Positions 8,013 through 16,110 of a stretch of 64,000 bases of DNA are shown piece by piece (within the stretch, counting starts at the first letter, position 1; each line of letters starts with the position of its first letter). Origin of the DNA: Paenibacillus sp. DMB5 (lineage in GTDB: Bacteria; Bacillota; Bacilli; Paenibacillales; Paenibacillaceae); contig NZ_LRAC01000132.1 of NCBI RefSeq assembly GCF_001517085.1, positions 23,644 through 87,643 on the forward strand, in the 5' to 3' direction. The position numbers and the translations under genes are program-made. The notes beneath the pieces are model-generated. The model was not told the origin of the DNA, did no database searches, and saw only the letters and a program-made list of their open reading frames with translations.

Positions 8013-8343
8013 GTTCGTTGCGGTCACCCCGCTCCAGATACATCGTTTCACGCTCTTCCTGGCCCTGCGGCAGCCTGGCCTCTTCTATTTTGACAAGCAC
8101 GACGTCCGCACCGATCTTGACGATATTCCGCCAGGGGATAATCAGATCACTGCCGCCTCCAAACAGCCCCATAAAGCGGCTGAAGCCCGGCACAATTACC
8201 GCATCGATCACACCCCGGCGCAGGTCCAGCTCCAGATCGCTGATCTGCCCCAGCCGTTTTCCATCCACGATATTGATAACATCCTTCGTCTGAAAATCGG
8301 AAATTTTCATTTTTTTGCCTGAATTAAAGGAATCCTCGTTCAT
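7999..8343 (-). CDS. ylmC: PRC-barrel protein YlmC/YmxH family
   Basis: Small PRC-barrel protein of the sporulation-associated YlmC/YmxH family; function unknown. The core runs from KISDFQTKDVINIVDGKRLG through IPWRNIVKIGADVVLVKI. I start at the ATG at 8343 (MNEDSF), which has AGGAGTGG upstream. This adds about a dozen residues before the KISDF start used in shorter homologues. It sits between sigG and ylmD with its own terminator. Confidence 0.88.
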   Translation of the reverse strand: MNEDSFNSGKKMKISDFQTKDVINIVDGKRLGQISDLELDLRRGVIDAVIVPGFSRFMGLFGGGSDLIIPWRNIVKIGADVVLVKIEEARLPQGQEERETMYLERGDRNERRTY

Positions 8344-8439
8344 CCCACCACTCCTGTACAATCAGACCTATAGCTGATTATATGTCCTTCAGGCTTGGCA
8401 ACATGCAGAATTAATTGCAGGAGCTGCTGCATAACATAC

Positions 8440-8480
8440 AAAAGGGTATCCGCCGGCTTGAACACGCCTTATGGATACCC
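8440..8480 (-). terminator. Rho-independent terminator of sigG
   Basis: Perfect 8-bp stem GGGTATCC/GGATACCC (8444-8451 and 8473-8480) followed on the minus strand by TTTT. It lies 20 bases past the sigG stop. Confidence 0.7.
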
Positions 8481-8499
8481 CTGCTTTTTTATCGTCAGC

Positions 8500-9282
8500 T
8501 TAAGACTTCACATGCTTCTGCATCTGCTGGATGGCCGACTTTTCAAGCCTAGAGACCTGGGCCTGTGAAATGCCGATTTCATCCGCCACTTCCATCTGGG
8601 TTTTCCCTTCGAAGAAACGCATGGACAGAATCCGCTTCTCGCGCTGGCCCAGCTTCCGCATCGCTTCACGCAGGGCAATTTCCTCAATCCACGAGACATC
8701 CTTGTTTTTGTCGTCGCTGATCTGGTCCATCACATAGATTGGATCTCCGCCGTCATGGTAGATTGGCTCAAACAAAGAAACAGGGTCCTGGATGGCATCC
8801 AGTGCGAAAACAACATCCTCTTTCGGTACGCCAAGCGCCTGGGAGATTTCAAAAATCGTCGGCTCCCGCGAATTCTGGTTGGTCAGGCTGTCACGGACCT
8901 GAAGGGCTTTGTAGGCGATATCCCGCAGCGAACGCGAGACTCTGATCGGATTGTTGTCTCTGAGGTACCTGCGGATTTCTCCGATAATCATCGGTACCGC
9001 GTAGGTGGAGAACTTCACATTTTGCGATAAATCAAAATTATCGATGGCTTTCATCAGACCGATGCAGCCTACCTGGAACAGATCGTCTACGAACTCTCCC
9101 CGATTGTTGAACCTTTGAATAACGCTAAGAACGAGTCTAAGGTTACCGTTAACCAATTTCTCTCTGGCGGATCGCTCGCCCTGCTGCTGCAGCGAAGTGA
9201 ACAGCTCCCGCATTTCCACGTTCGTCAGAACGGGCAGCTTGGAAGTGTCCACTCCGCAAATCTCGACTTTGTTTCGGGTCAT
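8500..9282 (-). CDS. sigG: Late forespore sigma factor SigG
   Basis: RNA polymerase sigma factor that drives late forespore genes after engulfment. The 260-residue protein matches SigG closely. The N-terminal stretch NKVEICGVDTSKLPVL is diagnostic. Region 2 has LVLSVIQRF and DDLFQVGCIGLMKAIDNFD, and region 4 has the helix-turn-helix EVADEIGISQAQVSRLEK. The ATG at 9282 follows GGGAGGT. It lies 76 bases after sigE, in the conserved spoIIGA-sigE-sigG order. Confidence 0.98.
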   Translation of the reverse strand: MTRNKVEICGVDTSKLPVLTNVEMRELFTSLQQQGERSAREKLVNGNLRLVLSVIQRFNNRGEFVDDLFQVGCIGLMKAIDNFDLSQNVKFSTYAVPMIIGEIRRYLRDNNPIRVSRSLRDIAYKALQVRDSLTNQNSREPTIFEISQALGVPKEDVVFALDAIQDPVSLFEPIYHDGGDPIYVMDQISDDKNKDVSWIEEIALREAMRKLGQREKRILSMRFFEGKTQMEVADEIGISQAQVSRLEKSAIQQMQKHVKS

Positions 9283-9316
9283 GATGATTTACCTCCCAAG
9301 GAGAAACATTACTGTA

Positions 9317-9345
9317 CATTATCTCCCCGGTCCGGCATTTTATTC
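9317..9345 (-). promoter_or_regulatory. Candidate SigF/SigG-type promoter of sigG
   Basis: In the sigE-sigG gap the minus strand reads GAATA (9345-9341), 14 bases, then GGAGATAATG (9326-9317). The latter fits the forespore -10 consensus GGNNANAHTR. B. subtilis sigG is transcribed by SigF, so this is a reasonable site; the -35 is weaker. Confidence 0.5.
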
Positions 9346-9358
9346 CTTGGTTTTTTGC

Positions 9359-10078
9359 TCACACCATCTTGTTGAATTCCTTGCGCAGCCGCTTAATGAT
9401 TCTCTTTTCCAGCCGCGAGATATAAGATTGCGAGATTCCCAGCAGGTCGGCAACATCCTTCTGTGTTTTTTCCTCTCCGCCGCGCAGCCCGAACCGCAGC
9501 TCCATTATCAGCCTCTCCCGCTCGCTCAGCTTTTCCAGCGCCTTCTGCAGCAGCTTGCGGTCCACCTGCTCCTCTATATTGCGGTAAATGGTGTCATTTT
9601 CCGTTCCCAGCACATCTGACAGAAGCAGCTCATTTCCGTCCCAGTCAATATTCAGCGGCTCATCAAAGGATACCTCACTGCGTGTCTTGCTGTTACGCCG
9701 CAGATACATCAGAATCTCATTCTCGATGCAGCGAGAGGCATAAGTGGCCAGCTTGATCTTCTTGTCGGGATCGAACGTGTTAACGGCCTTGATCAGGCCA
9801 ATGGCGCCAATGGAGACCAGATCCTCAATGTTGATGCCTGTATTCTCAAATTTGCGGGCGATGTAGACAACCAGCCGAAGGTTGCGTTCAATCAGCATAG
9901 CCCTCACCGCGGCGTCACCTGTCGACAGCCTCTGCAGCAGGTATTCCTCTTCTTCCCTTGTCAAAGGCGGAGGCAGAGCTTCGCTTCCCCCGATATAATA
10001 AATTTCCTGGCTTTTCAGCCCCAGCAGAAACAGCATCCGATAGTACTGCAGCTGCAGTGCAAGCTTCCATTTGACCAT
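9359..10078 (-). CDS. sigE: Early mother-cell sigma factor SigE (pro-sigma-E)
   Basis: Mother-cell sigma factor made as an inactive precursor and cut by SpoIIGA. I use the ATG at 10078 (MVKWKLALQLQYYRM), preceded by GGAGGAGGAACAATA. This gives 239 residues, the same as B. subtilis. An open frame continues upstream only because the intergenic repeats lack stops. The N-terminal pro-sequence and a putative cleavage region near residues 25-30 (SQEIYYIGGSE) are visible. The region 2 motif is NIEDLVSIGAIGLIKAV, and the region 4 helix-turn-helix is DVADLLGISQSYISRLEKR. Confidence 0.98.
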   Translation of the reverse strand: MVKWKLALQLQYYRMLFLLGLKSQEIYYIGGSEALPPPLTREEEEYLLQRLSTGDAAVRAMLIERNLRLVVYIARKFENTGINIEDLVSIGAIGLIKAVNTFDPDKKIKLATYASRCIENEILMYLRRNSKTRSEVSFDEPLNIDWDGNELLLSDVLGTENDTIYRNIEEQVDRKLLQKALEKLSERERLIMELRFGLRGGEEKTQKDVADLLGISQSYISRLEKRIIKRLRKEFNKMV

Positions 10079-10144
10079 TATTGTTCCTCCTCCAAGAAGT
10101 GCTTGGTTACCCCGGATGTCTTTAACCATCCTCTTGGGGTGATC

Positions 10145-10345
10145 CAAGTAGAAACGGCTATGCCGTCCTTCAAAGAAGGCGGTAACCGTTTCTGCGAGAA
10201 ATATAAGGATGATTGATAGCGTAAAACAAATCAATTCTTATATTTCAAGTAGACACGGCTTCGCCATCCTGAACAGGACGGTATCCGGTTCTGCGAGAAA
10301 GATAAGAATCAGTGTATCATCAAACATACACGTTCTTATCTTTTC
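10145..10345. repeat. Two tandem structured repeat units of about 100 bp
   Basis: Unit 1 (10145-10245) and unit 2 (10246-10345) both begin CAAGTAGA, followed by a short hairpin (GCCGTCCTT...AAGGCGGT in unit 1, GCCATCCTGA...AGGACGGT in unit 2) and TTCTGCGAGAAA. Each ends in a second palindrome (AAATATAAG...CTTATATTT; AAAGATAAGAA...TTCTTATCTTT). Base changes keep the stems paired. They fill the spoIIGA-sigE gap right up to the spoIIGA stop. Likely a REP-like dispersed repeat. Confidence 0.8.
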
Positions 10346-10346
10346 A

Positions 10347-11300
10347 TCAAAGCACTGCAGCTTCAGCCGTGTGCTCTCTTTGGGCCAGGTCAGGATGTAT
10401 GACCGCCCGGTATGCGCCGTCTCCCGACAGTGTCCCGCCATCCAGCCCGATGAGCACTCTTTTACTGCAGAAGATCTCCTCACCAAGCTTTATCTTCACC
10501 AGGTCCGGCTTCAGTGCGAGCATGAATGCCGCCCCGCGGTTAATGCCCCGGTACGGCACCAGCCTCATCCGGTCCTGCCATGCAAAAGACTGCCCGTCCG
10601 TTTCCAGCAGAAGCTGGTCTGCGCCCATTTGTGTCAGCTTTCCTTTCCAGGAGTCTGGCAGATGTCCTTCCCACAGTGATGCCTCCATCACCATGACCGG
10701 AATCCGGGTCAGAGGATCATTCAGCCGGTTGCCTGTATCAAGCAGTCCCGGACAGCTCACGCTGACACCCTCAATTTCCACAGTGACTTCACCGATGTAG
10801 GAGTCCAACTGCTCCCTGCGCACCCGTGAGGAATGGATTAGCTTAAAGAGCAGCAGCACCACCGGCAGCATTCCAAGCACGAACCAGAAGCCGATTTTGA
10901 GCCGGTGGGCTTGGCCCCCTGTACTTGTAAACAGAATACCGTTCCAGATGTCCCCCGAGCTCTGCAGCAGGTAGTGGATGCCCAGTATCCCGCCGGCCGC
11001 CGCGAAATTGATGACATAAAACGCTCCGAGTGCACGCAGAAAGCGCTGCAGGCTGTTATACCCGAAGGCTATCAGCAGCATCAGCACGGACAATCCGAAC
11101 TTAATCATAAAGGTGTAAAGAAAAGACAGCTCCGGCACAAACATCATCACTACATATAACGCGCCGACGAGAGCGGAGAGGGCCAGCCTCCACCAGGACA
11201 CCTTGACTTTGATCTGCCACGCGGTCAGCCATATAAGCACTCCGTCGATCAGCAGATTGGCGGCGAAAATCAAATCAATATAAACTACCAGTACTTTCAC
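10347..11300 (-). CDS. spoIIGA: Sigma-E processing aspartic peptidase SpoIIGA
   Basis: Membrane-anchored aspartic protease that cuts pro-SigE in the mother cell when activated by SpoIIR from the forespore. The first 150 or so residues hold about five hydrophobic helices. The soluble C-terminal half carries the catalytic aspartate in CPGLLDTGNRLNDPLTR (about residue 185). Length 317 fits. It starts at a GTG (11300) with a weak AGG site. Normally spoIIGA and sigE are close neighbours in one operon; here tandem repeats separate them. Confidence 0.96.
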   Translation of the reverse strand: MKVLVVYIDLIFAANLLIDGVLIWLTAWQIKVKVSWWRLALSALVGALYVVMMFVPELSFLYTFMIKFGLSVLMLLIAFGYNSLQRFLRALGAFYVINFAAAGGILGIHYLLQSSGDIWNGILFTSTGGQAHRLKIGFWFVLGMLPVVLLLFKLIHSSRVRREQLDSYIGEVTVEIEGVSVSCPGLLDTGNRLNDPLTRIPVMVMEASLWEGHLPDSWKGKLTQMGADQLLLETDGQSFAWQDRMRLVPYRGINRGAAFMLALKPDLVKIKLGEEIFCSKRVLIGLDGGTLSGDGAYRAVIHPDLAQREHTAEAAVL

Positions 11301-11359
11301 CTGCCTAAGAGCTGCTGTCCTGCGGACTGAAGCAGGCTCTCTTTTTTGACGATAAGATT

Positions 11360-11427
11360 AGTATAGAAACTCCCGCTTTCAAAGTCTGTCTAAACATGGG
11401 GGACACTCCAAAGGTTTTTTTGTCGAG
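11360..11427 (-). promoter_or_regulatory. Candidate spoIIG promoter with wide spacer and Spo0A box
   Basis: On the minus strand TAGACA (11392-11387) and TATACT (11365-11360) are separated by 21 bases. The Spo0A-activated spoIIG promoter of B. subtilis is known for similarly wide spacing. A Spo0A-box-like TGTCGAG (plus strand 11421-11427) lies about 30 bases further upstream. This is pattern matching only. Confidence 0.45.
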
Positions 11428-11459
11428 TTATAGGTGCGGGGGCAATGCATAGATATAAA

Positions 11460-11486
11460 AAGAAAAACCAGCCTGAATAGGCTGGT
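11460..11486 (-). terminator. Rho-independent terminator after the Rpn-family gene
   Basis: ACCAGCCT-GAAT-AGGCTGGT (11467-11486) followed on the minus strand by TTTTTCTTTT. It lies about 30 bases past the gene's stop. Confidence 0.8.
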
Positions 11487-11515
11487 CTCTAAAATACGGT
11501 CATTATCACAATTAT

Positions 11516-12372
11516 TCAATGCAAAGACCTGATTTCCTCTTCCGTAAGTCCGGTTGCGGCTTGGACGGCCTGCTGATCCATTCCCATCCGTAGTAAATTA
11601 TTGGCAATTTCCAGCTTGGCCTGCTCCATGCCTTCTTTCCTTCCTTCTGACTTACCTTTGGCAAAGCCTTCCCTTTGCGCGCCGTCCCTTTGGGAGGCCT
11701 CATCATGCAGAACTTCTGACGGTCTTCATATCTGCGCCGGGCTTCGGGATTCTGACTCAGGTATTCCAGCGTTTCAATCGCTTTTTGCAGTGCCGGTTCA
11801 TTCATCTTCAGTACCTCCCAGTTATCAGTATCTCCCTTTAAAAACAGCAGCCAGTTAACCAGTCCTTCTTCACCGGGAACAGCAGCCTTCTTCAGCTTCG
11901 GCAATTCAAGAAAATGAATTTCTATATCATCTATGAGCGGCGCACCGCTGCTGTCCTCCAGCAGATGAAATACACTATGAGTGTGTGCATTCGGCAGCAC
12001 ATTATAATTTAATATATTAATCGTTATACATTTCTTGAGCTCTATATACCGGCCGCCGGTTTGCAGCTGGCTTGAATAACGTTTACTCCAGTAGTACAGC
12101 GTCCGCTTCTCCATGTCATACTGGTTGAACAGCTGCATTTCAATGTTAATCAGCCTGCCATCGACCGTCCTCGCCCAGATATCAAAGATAGACTGCTTAT
12201 CCTCGGGATCATCCTTATCCGTGTAGGGGTTCAGCAGCACGACTTCCTCAAGCGGCGGTGCACCAGCATCCTGCAGTACATGGTTCAGAAAAGCCAGCAG
12301 AACATCCTTGTTGCCTTCACTTGCAAAAATTCGTTTGAACACAAAATCCACCCGGGGATCAAGCAGCTCCAT
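11516..12372 (-). pseudogene. Rpn-family recombination-promoting nuclease/putative transposase, frameshifted near C-terminus
   Basis: PD-(D/E)XK nuclease of the Rpn/YhgA-like family, whose E. coli members promote RecA-independent recombination. Seen: MELLDPRVDFVFKRIFASE at the start, then QSIFDIWARTVDGRLINIEMQ with the acidic catalytic pattern (about 65-85), and YYWSKRYSSQL. At about 11715-11722 the frame breaks after EDRQKF. Reading on in the other frame restores the usual tail (LHDEASQRDGAQREGFAKG..., ending TGLTEEEIRSLH) to a stop at 11516. One missing T in a short T run would explain it. Without repair the frame ends at 11512 in an unrelated basic tail. The start is either MELLDP (12372) or MRITGADEP (12399). 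Confidence 0.8.
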
Positions 12373-12414
12373 TGGTTCATCCGCTCCCGTTATCCGCATT
12401 ATATCAGCTGAAAA

Positions 12415-12464
12415 AGCAAAAAAACACCGCATCCTTCCCGGCTTTCCAGCCGGGGGATACGGTG
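12415..12464 (-). terminator. Strong rho-independent terminator of ftsZ and the dcw run
   Basis: Minus-strand stem CACCG...CCCGGCT-GGAA-AGCCGGG...CGGTG followed by TTTTTTT. It lies just past ftsZ and overlaps the extended open frame of the Rpn gene, which argues for that gene's downstream start. Confidence 0.85.
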
Positions 12465-12490
12465 CTTCCGTATGAAATATTTACAGTTGT

Positions 12491-13612
12491 CTAATCGTTA
12501 CTGCCGCGTGTGCGGTTGCGCAGAAAGGTCGGAATATCAAGCTGGTCAGAGGCTGTCTGATTACCGAACGGACGCAGATTGTTGCTGTTGTTCTTATCGG
12601 CAGCAGGAGCAGGTTCACTGCTGACCGCCGGACGGCGGGTCTGTGAAACCGGTGAAGGCTTGTGTTCGAACCCGGTAGCGATAACCGTTACCTTGATTTC
12701 GTCCTTCATGCTTTCCTCAATAATGGCACCAAAAATCATATTAACTTCAGGGTCGGAAGCAGCGGTAACGATCTCAGCCGCTTCATTTACCTCATACAAT
12801 GAGAGGTTGGAGCCGCCTGTAATATTCATAATTACACCGCGCGCACCTTCGATTGAAGTCTCAAGCAGCGGGCTCATAATGGCTTTGCGGGCTGCTTCAG
12901 AAGCACGGTTCTCGCCGGTGGCAATACCGATTCCCATAAGCGCAGAACCACGTTCGGTCATGATCGTCTTCACATCAGCAAAGTCAAGGTTAATCAGGCC
13001 GGGAACCTGAATAAGGTCAGAGATCCCCTGTACAGCCTGGCGGAGCACATTATCCGCTTCACGGAATGCCTCCAGCATCGGAGTTTTCTTGTCTACAATT
13101 TCCAGGAGCCGGTCATTCGGAATAACAATCAGTGTATCGACCTTTTCCTTGAGCGCTTCAATTCCAAGTTCTGCCTGATTAGCACGTTTTCTGCCTTCAA
13201 AAGTGAACGGGCGGGTCACGACGCCTACGGTCAATGCTCCGCATTCTCTGGCGATCTCGGCAATCACAGGCGCTGCGCCGGTACCTGTACCGCCGCCCAT
13301 TCCTGCGGTAACGAAGACCATATCTGCACCCTTAAGCGTATTTGAAATCAGATCGCGGGACTCCTCGGCCGCTTTCTTGCCTACTTCAGGATTGGCGCCT
13401 GCGCCAAGTCCCCGGGTAAGCTTGTCCCCGATTTGCAGTTTATGCTCCGATTTGGCCATATGCAGCGCTTGGGCATCTGTATTAACTGTGATGAACTCAA
13501 CACCCTGAACGCCGTTTTCAATCATCCGGTTGACAGCATTGCTTCCGCCGCCGCCTACGCCGATGACCTTAATTTGCGCCAAGCTCTCCATTTCAAAATC
13601 AAATTCCAACAT
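12491..13612 (-). CDS. ftsZ: Cell-division tubulin FtsZ
   Basis: GTP-binding tubulin homologue that forms the Z-ring at midcell. Visible motifs: IGVGGGGSNAVNRM near the N-terminus, the tubulin signature GGGTGTGAAP (about 107-116) and the T7-loop NLDFADVKTIM (about 208-218) needed for GTP hydrolysis. A variable linker follows from about 320. The C-terminal peptide LDIPTFLRNR binds FtsA and SepF. Length 373 is normal. It follows ftsA by 64 bases and ends the dcw cluster. Confidence 0.99.
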   Translation of the reverse strand: MLEFDFEMESLAQIKVIGVGGGGSNAVNRMIENGVQGVEFITVNTDAQALHMAKSEHKLQIGDKLTRGLGAGANPEVGKKAAEESRDLISNTLKGADMVFVTAGMGGGTGTGAAPVIAEIARECGALTVGVVTRPFTFEGRKRANQAELGIEALKEKVDTLIVIPNDRLLEIVDKKTPMLEAFREADNVLRQAVQGISDLIQVPGLINLDFADVKTIMTERGSALMGIGIATGENRASEAARKAIMSPLLETSIEGARGVIMNITGGSNLSLYEVNEAAEIVTAASDPEVNMIFGAIIEESMKDEIKVTVIATGFEHKPSPVSQTRRPAVSSEPAPAADKNNSNNLRPFGNQTASDQLDIPTFLRNRTRGSND

Positions 13613-13676
13613 ATTGATTCCATCTCCCCCTTGAATAGTGCTTGGATGGCCGGTCCAAGTATATCTGGACTTACAC

Positions 13677-14942
13677 TTATATGAATTCGCTAAACATGTT
13701 CTTAATACGCTCCATCAGCCCCGGCTTCTTGTCGATCTCCTGGGTTGGAGCAGCGCTTTGCTTGCTTCGGTTGACCGTTTTCTTATTCGCGCTTCCGCCG
13801 GTATTGCCGCGAACGCGGAAACGGCGGACGACATTATGCAGAATACCTACACCCCCGGTGAAGCCCGGGTCGCGCACTCCGATATAGTCAGGAACAGCAA
13901 TACGTACCGAAGCCGCTAACTCAGACTGGGCCGCCTTCAGGACACCCGGCATCGATACAGTACCACCCGTAAGTATATAACCTCCGGGGAGCTCATTGTA
14001 ACCCAGCCGCTTAACTTCCTGGCGGATCAGTTGAAATATTTCCTGGACTCTCGGCTCGATAATCGCTGCCAGATCCTCCTGGTTAAATTCCTTTTCCACA
14101 TTGCTGCCGATACGGAGCACTTTGAACACGACATCTGAGGCGGCATCATCGATCCAGGCACAGCCGTACTTCAGCTTAACCTTCTCCGCCTGATCCGTAA
14201 GTGTACGGAGTCCGTAGGCAATATCATTCGTTACAAATTCTCCGCCGATGGGGATCGTGGAAGTGGCACAAAGGGAACCTTCTTCATATACGGCTATCGT
14301 CGTGGAGCCTGCACCGATATCGACCAGTACCGAACCCATCGACTTCTCATCTTTGGACAGCGCCAATCCGCCGGCTCCAAGAGACATCAGTACAAGATCC
14401 TTCACCTTCAGCCCTGATTTCTCTACACAACGAAGCAGATTATGTATCGGCGTTTTCGCCCCGGTTATAATCGTCGCCTCAACCTCCAGGCGCACACCGA
14501 TCATGCCGCGGGGGTCCTGGATTCCTTCCAGACCGTCAACGATATACTGCTTGGCGACAACATCGATCACTTCACGCTCAGGCGGCATTGCAATAACCTC
14601 TGCCGCTTTGATCACACGATCGATGTCCTCTTCGCCAATCTCCCGGTCTTCATTCTGGACGGCCACGACGCCGTGGCTGGATTGCAGACCGATATGGTTG
14701 CCGGAAATCCCGACATAGACCTCGGATATTTGAATACCGACCATCTGCTCCGCGTGCTCCACGGCGCTTCTGATCGATTGCACAGTCTGATCGATATCTA
14801 CAATCGCACCCTTGCGTATCCCTTCCGAATCAGCAGATCCAACGCCAATAATATTAAAGGTTCCATTAGTAACTTCCCCGATTATTGCCCGCACTTTGGA
14901 TGTACCGATGTCCAAACTAACAATGATGTCATTGTTGCTCAA
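13677..14942 (-). CDS. ftsA: Cell-division actin-like protein FtsA
   Basis: Actin/Hsp70-fold ATPase that links FtsZ to the membrane through a C-terminal amphipathic helix. The N-terminus IIVSLDIGTSKVRAIIGE is the first phosphate-binding loop. SVLVDIGAGSTTIAVY (about 200) is the second, and YILTGGTVSMPGV (about 330) the adenosine site. The extreme C-terminus (GLMERIKNMFSEFI) is the membrane helix. It starts at a TTG (14942) behind AGGAGGTG. Length 421 is typical. Confidence 0.98.
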   Translation of the reverse strand: MSNNDIIVSLDIGTSKVRAIIGEVTNGTFNIIGVGSADSEGIRKGAIVDIDQTVQSIRSAVEHAEQMVGIQISEVYVGISGNHIGLQSSHGVVAVQNEDREIGEEDIDRVIKAAEVIAMPPEREVIDVVAKQYIVDGLEGIQDPRGMIGVRLEVEATIITGAKTPIHNLLRCVEKSGLKVKDLVLMSLGAGGLALSKDEKSMGSVLVDIGAGSTTIAVYEEGSLCATSTIPIGGEFVTNDIAYGLRTLTDQAEKVKLKYGCAWIDDAASDVVFKVLRIGSNVEKEFNQEDLAAIIEPRVQEIFQLIRQEVKRLGYNELPGGYILTGGTVSMPGVLKAAQSELAASVRIAVPDYIGVRDPGFTGGVGILHNVVRRFRVRGNTGGSANKKTVNRSKQSAAPTQEIDKKPGLMERIKNMFSEFI

Positions 14943-15290
14943 GCCCTATGGCACCTCCTGTTATAATCATAATAAAAGTTGATGCTGAAGAAACACACGG
15001 TTTCCCTAGCCGGGAAGCTTCTCTGTACATATTCAACATCACGATTCCTTTCCCTCTTTTTTCTACAATTTTTTTGAATGGGATAATATGGTGGAATGCC
15101 GGGTTTTATAGTGAGTATCTTTTTAATAGTCCGGCGCTGCTCTTCCTCCCGCAAGAAATATAAGGATAAAAAGAAAAAAGCAACCATTTCCAGGCCTTAT
15201 TCTCAAAAAATCCGCAGAAAAAAGAGGGATACACCTTATTGCCCGTAACTCCGATTGTAGCATTTTTTCCGTATCATTAGTAGGGACTAT
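14943..15290. other. 348-bp gap between divIB and ftsA
   Basis: No gene is supported. In some Bacilli small genes (ylxW, ylxX, sbp) sit here, but I find none. AT-rich stretches include a TACAAT (about 15249-15254, minus strand) that could be a -10 element for ftsAZ, without a clear -35. Confidence 0.35.
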
Positions 15291-16046
15291 TTACTCTTGT
15301 ATGTCACTTGTGTCCTGGGTATCTGCCACGAAAGGCACATACGTATCAGCTTCCAGCATCTTGATCAGTCCGGGCTCCTCGGTCTCAATCACCTGGTTCA
15401 GGTATTCCACCTTATCCTTCAGCAGCGAGATTGCTGTAATCACCTCGAAATGCGAACGGGTGTACAGCTTGATGCGGTCCGGAAAAGATAGAGTCGGTGA
15501 AGGGACGATCTCGGAGATGTCACTGGTCAATTCATTTGGAATACCGGCTAAAGCCTGGGAGAGCTTGGACTTATTGGGATCTTCTTCCTTCCAGCCGGTC
15601 AGAATCGGCTTCTCTACCGCTATCCCGGTGTCATTCACCTTAACGGCAGCTCCACTGGACAGTATGGCTTCAAGAATCCCCTGCTGATCAAGCTCGTAGG
15701 CTACAGCCGGGAACTCTTCAATGGTAATGTTGACAACCCCCGGGAAATTCTTAACCACGGTGGCCTCCTTGATGGTTTTAAGCCCCTTCAACGAATCTTC
15801 CACAGAATCAGCTGAGGCTGCGAAAAACTGTCCGCCGATTACCAGGCCGCTTCTCTCCAGCAATTCCTCACGGGTAGTGTATTTATTACCCTGAAAATTG
15901 ATTTCCGTGATGCGGCTGACCGAGGACCGGAAAAAGATTACGGCCAGCAGCGCTATGAAAAGCAGCAGCAGAATGACAGTTATTTTGCGGCTCATTTTTT
16001 TTACAGGCTTGTCCTCTTTTAGACGAGGCAGTCGGGTTTTAGGCAT
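15291..16046 (-). CDS. divIB: Cell-division protein DivIB (FtsQ)
   Basis: Bitopic septal protein that, with FtsL and DivIC, regulates the septal synthase FtsW-PbpB. A short basic cytoplasmic tail is followed by one transmembrane helix (about 22-40, ITVILLLLFIALLAVIFF). The POTRA domain starts SRITEINFQGNKYTTREELLERSGL (given as the segment near residues 44-68) and a beta domain follows. I start at the ATG at 16046, which has GGAG 8 bases upstream; the longer open frame upstream has no support. Length 251. Confidence 0.95.
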   Translation of the reverse strand: MPKTRLPRLKEDKPVKKMSRKITVILLLLFIALLAVIFFRSSVSRITEINFQGNKYTTREELLERSGLVIGGQFFAASADSVEDSLKGLKTIKEATVVKNFPGVVNITIEEFPAVAYELDQQGILEAILSSGAAVKVNDTGIAVEKPILTGWKEEDPNKSKLSQALAGIPNELTSDISEIVPSPTLSFPDRIKLYTRSHFEVITAISLLKDKVEYLNQVIETEEPGLIKMLEADTYVPFVADTQDTSDIQE

Positions 16047-16067
16047 TCTCATTTCTCCGTAATAAGG

Positions 16068-16106
16068 CCCTGTCTCCTTCCCTGGCCGAAGCCGAAGGAG
16101 ACAGGG
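16068..16106. repeat. Perfect 13-bp inverted repeat between murA and divIB
   Basis: CCCTGTCTCCTTC and its exact reverse complement are separated by 13 bases. No T-run follows on the minus strand, so it is an RNA hairpin in the message, not a standard terminator. It could partly attenuate or protect the transcript. Confidence 0.6.
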
Positions 16107-16110
16107 AGCT

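Noticed and set aside
10079..10234. N-terminal extension of sigE by 52 codons
   Set aside because: It reads through the structured repeats. The ATG at 10078 has GGAGGAGG upstream and gives the standard 239-residue SigE.
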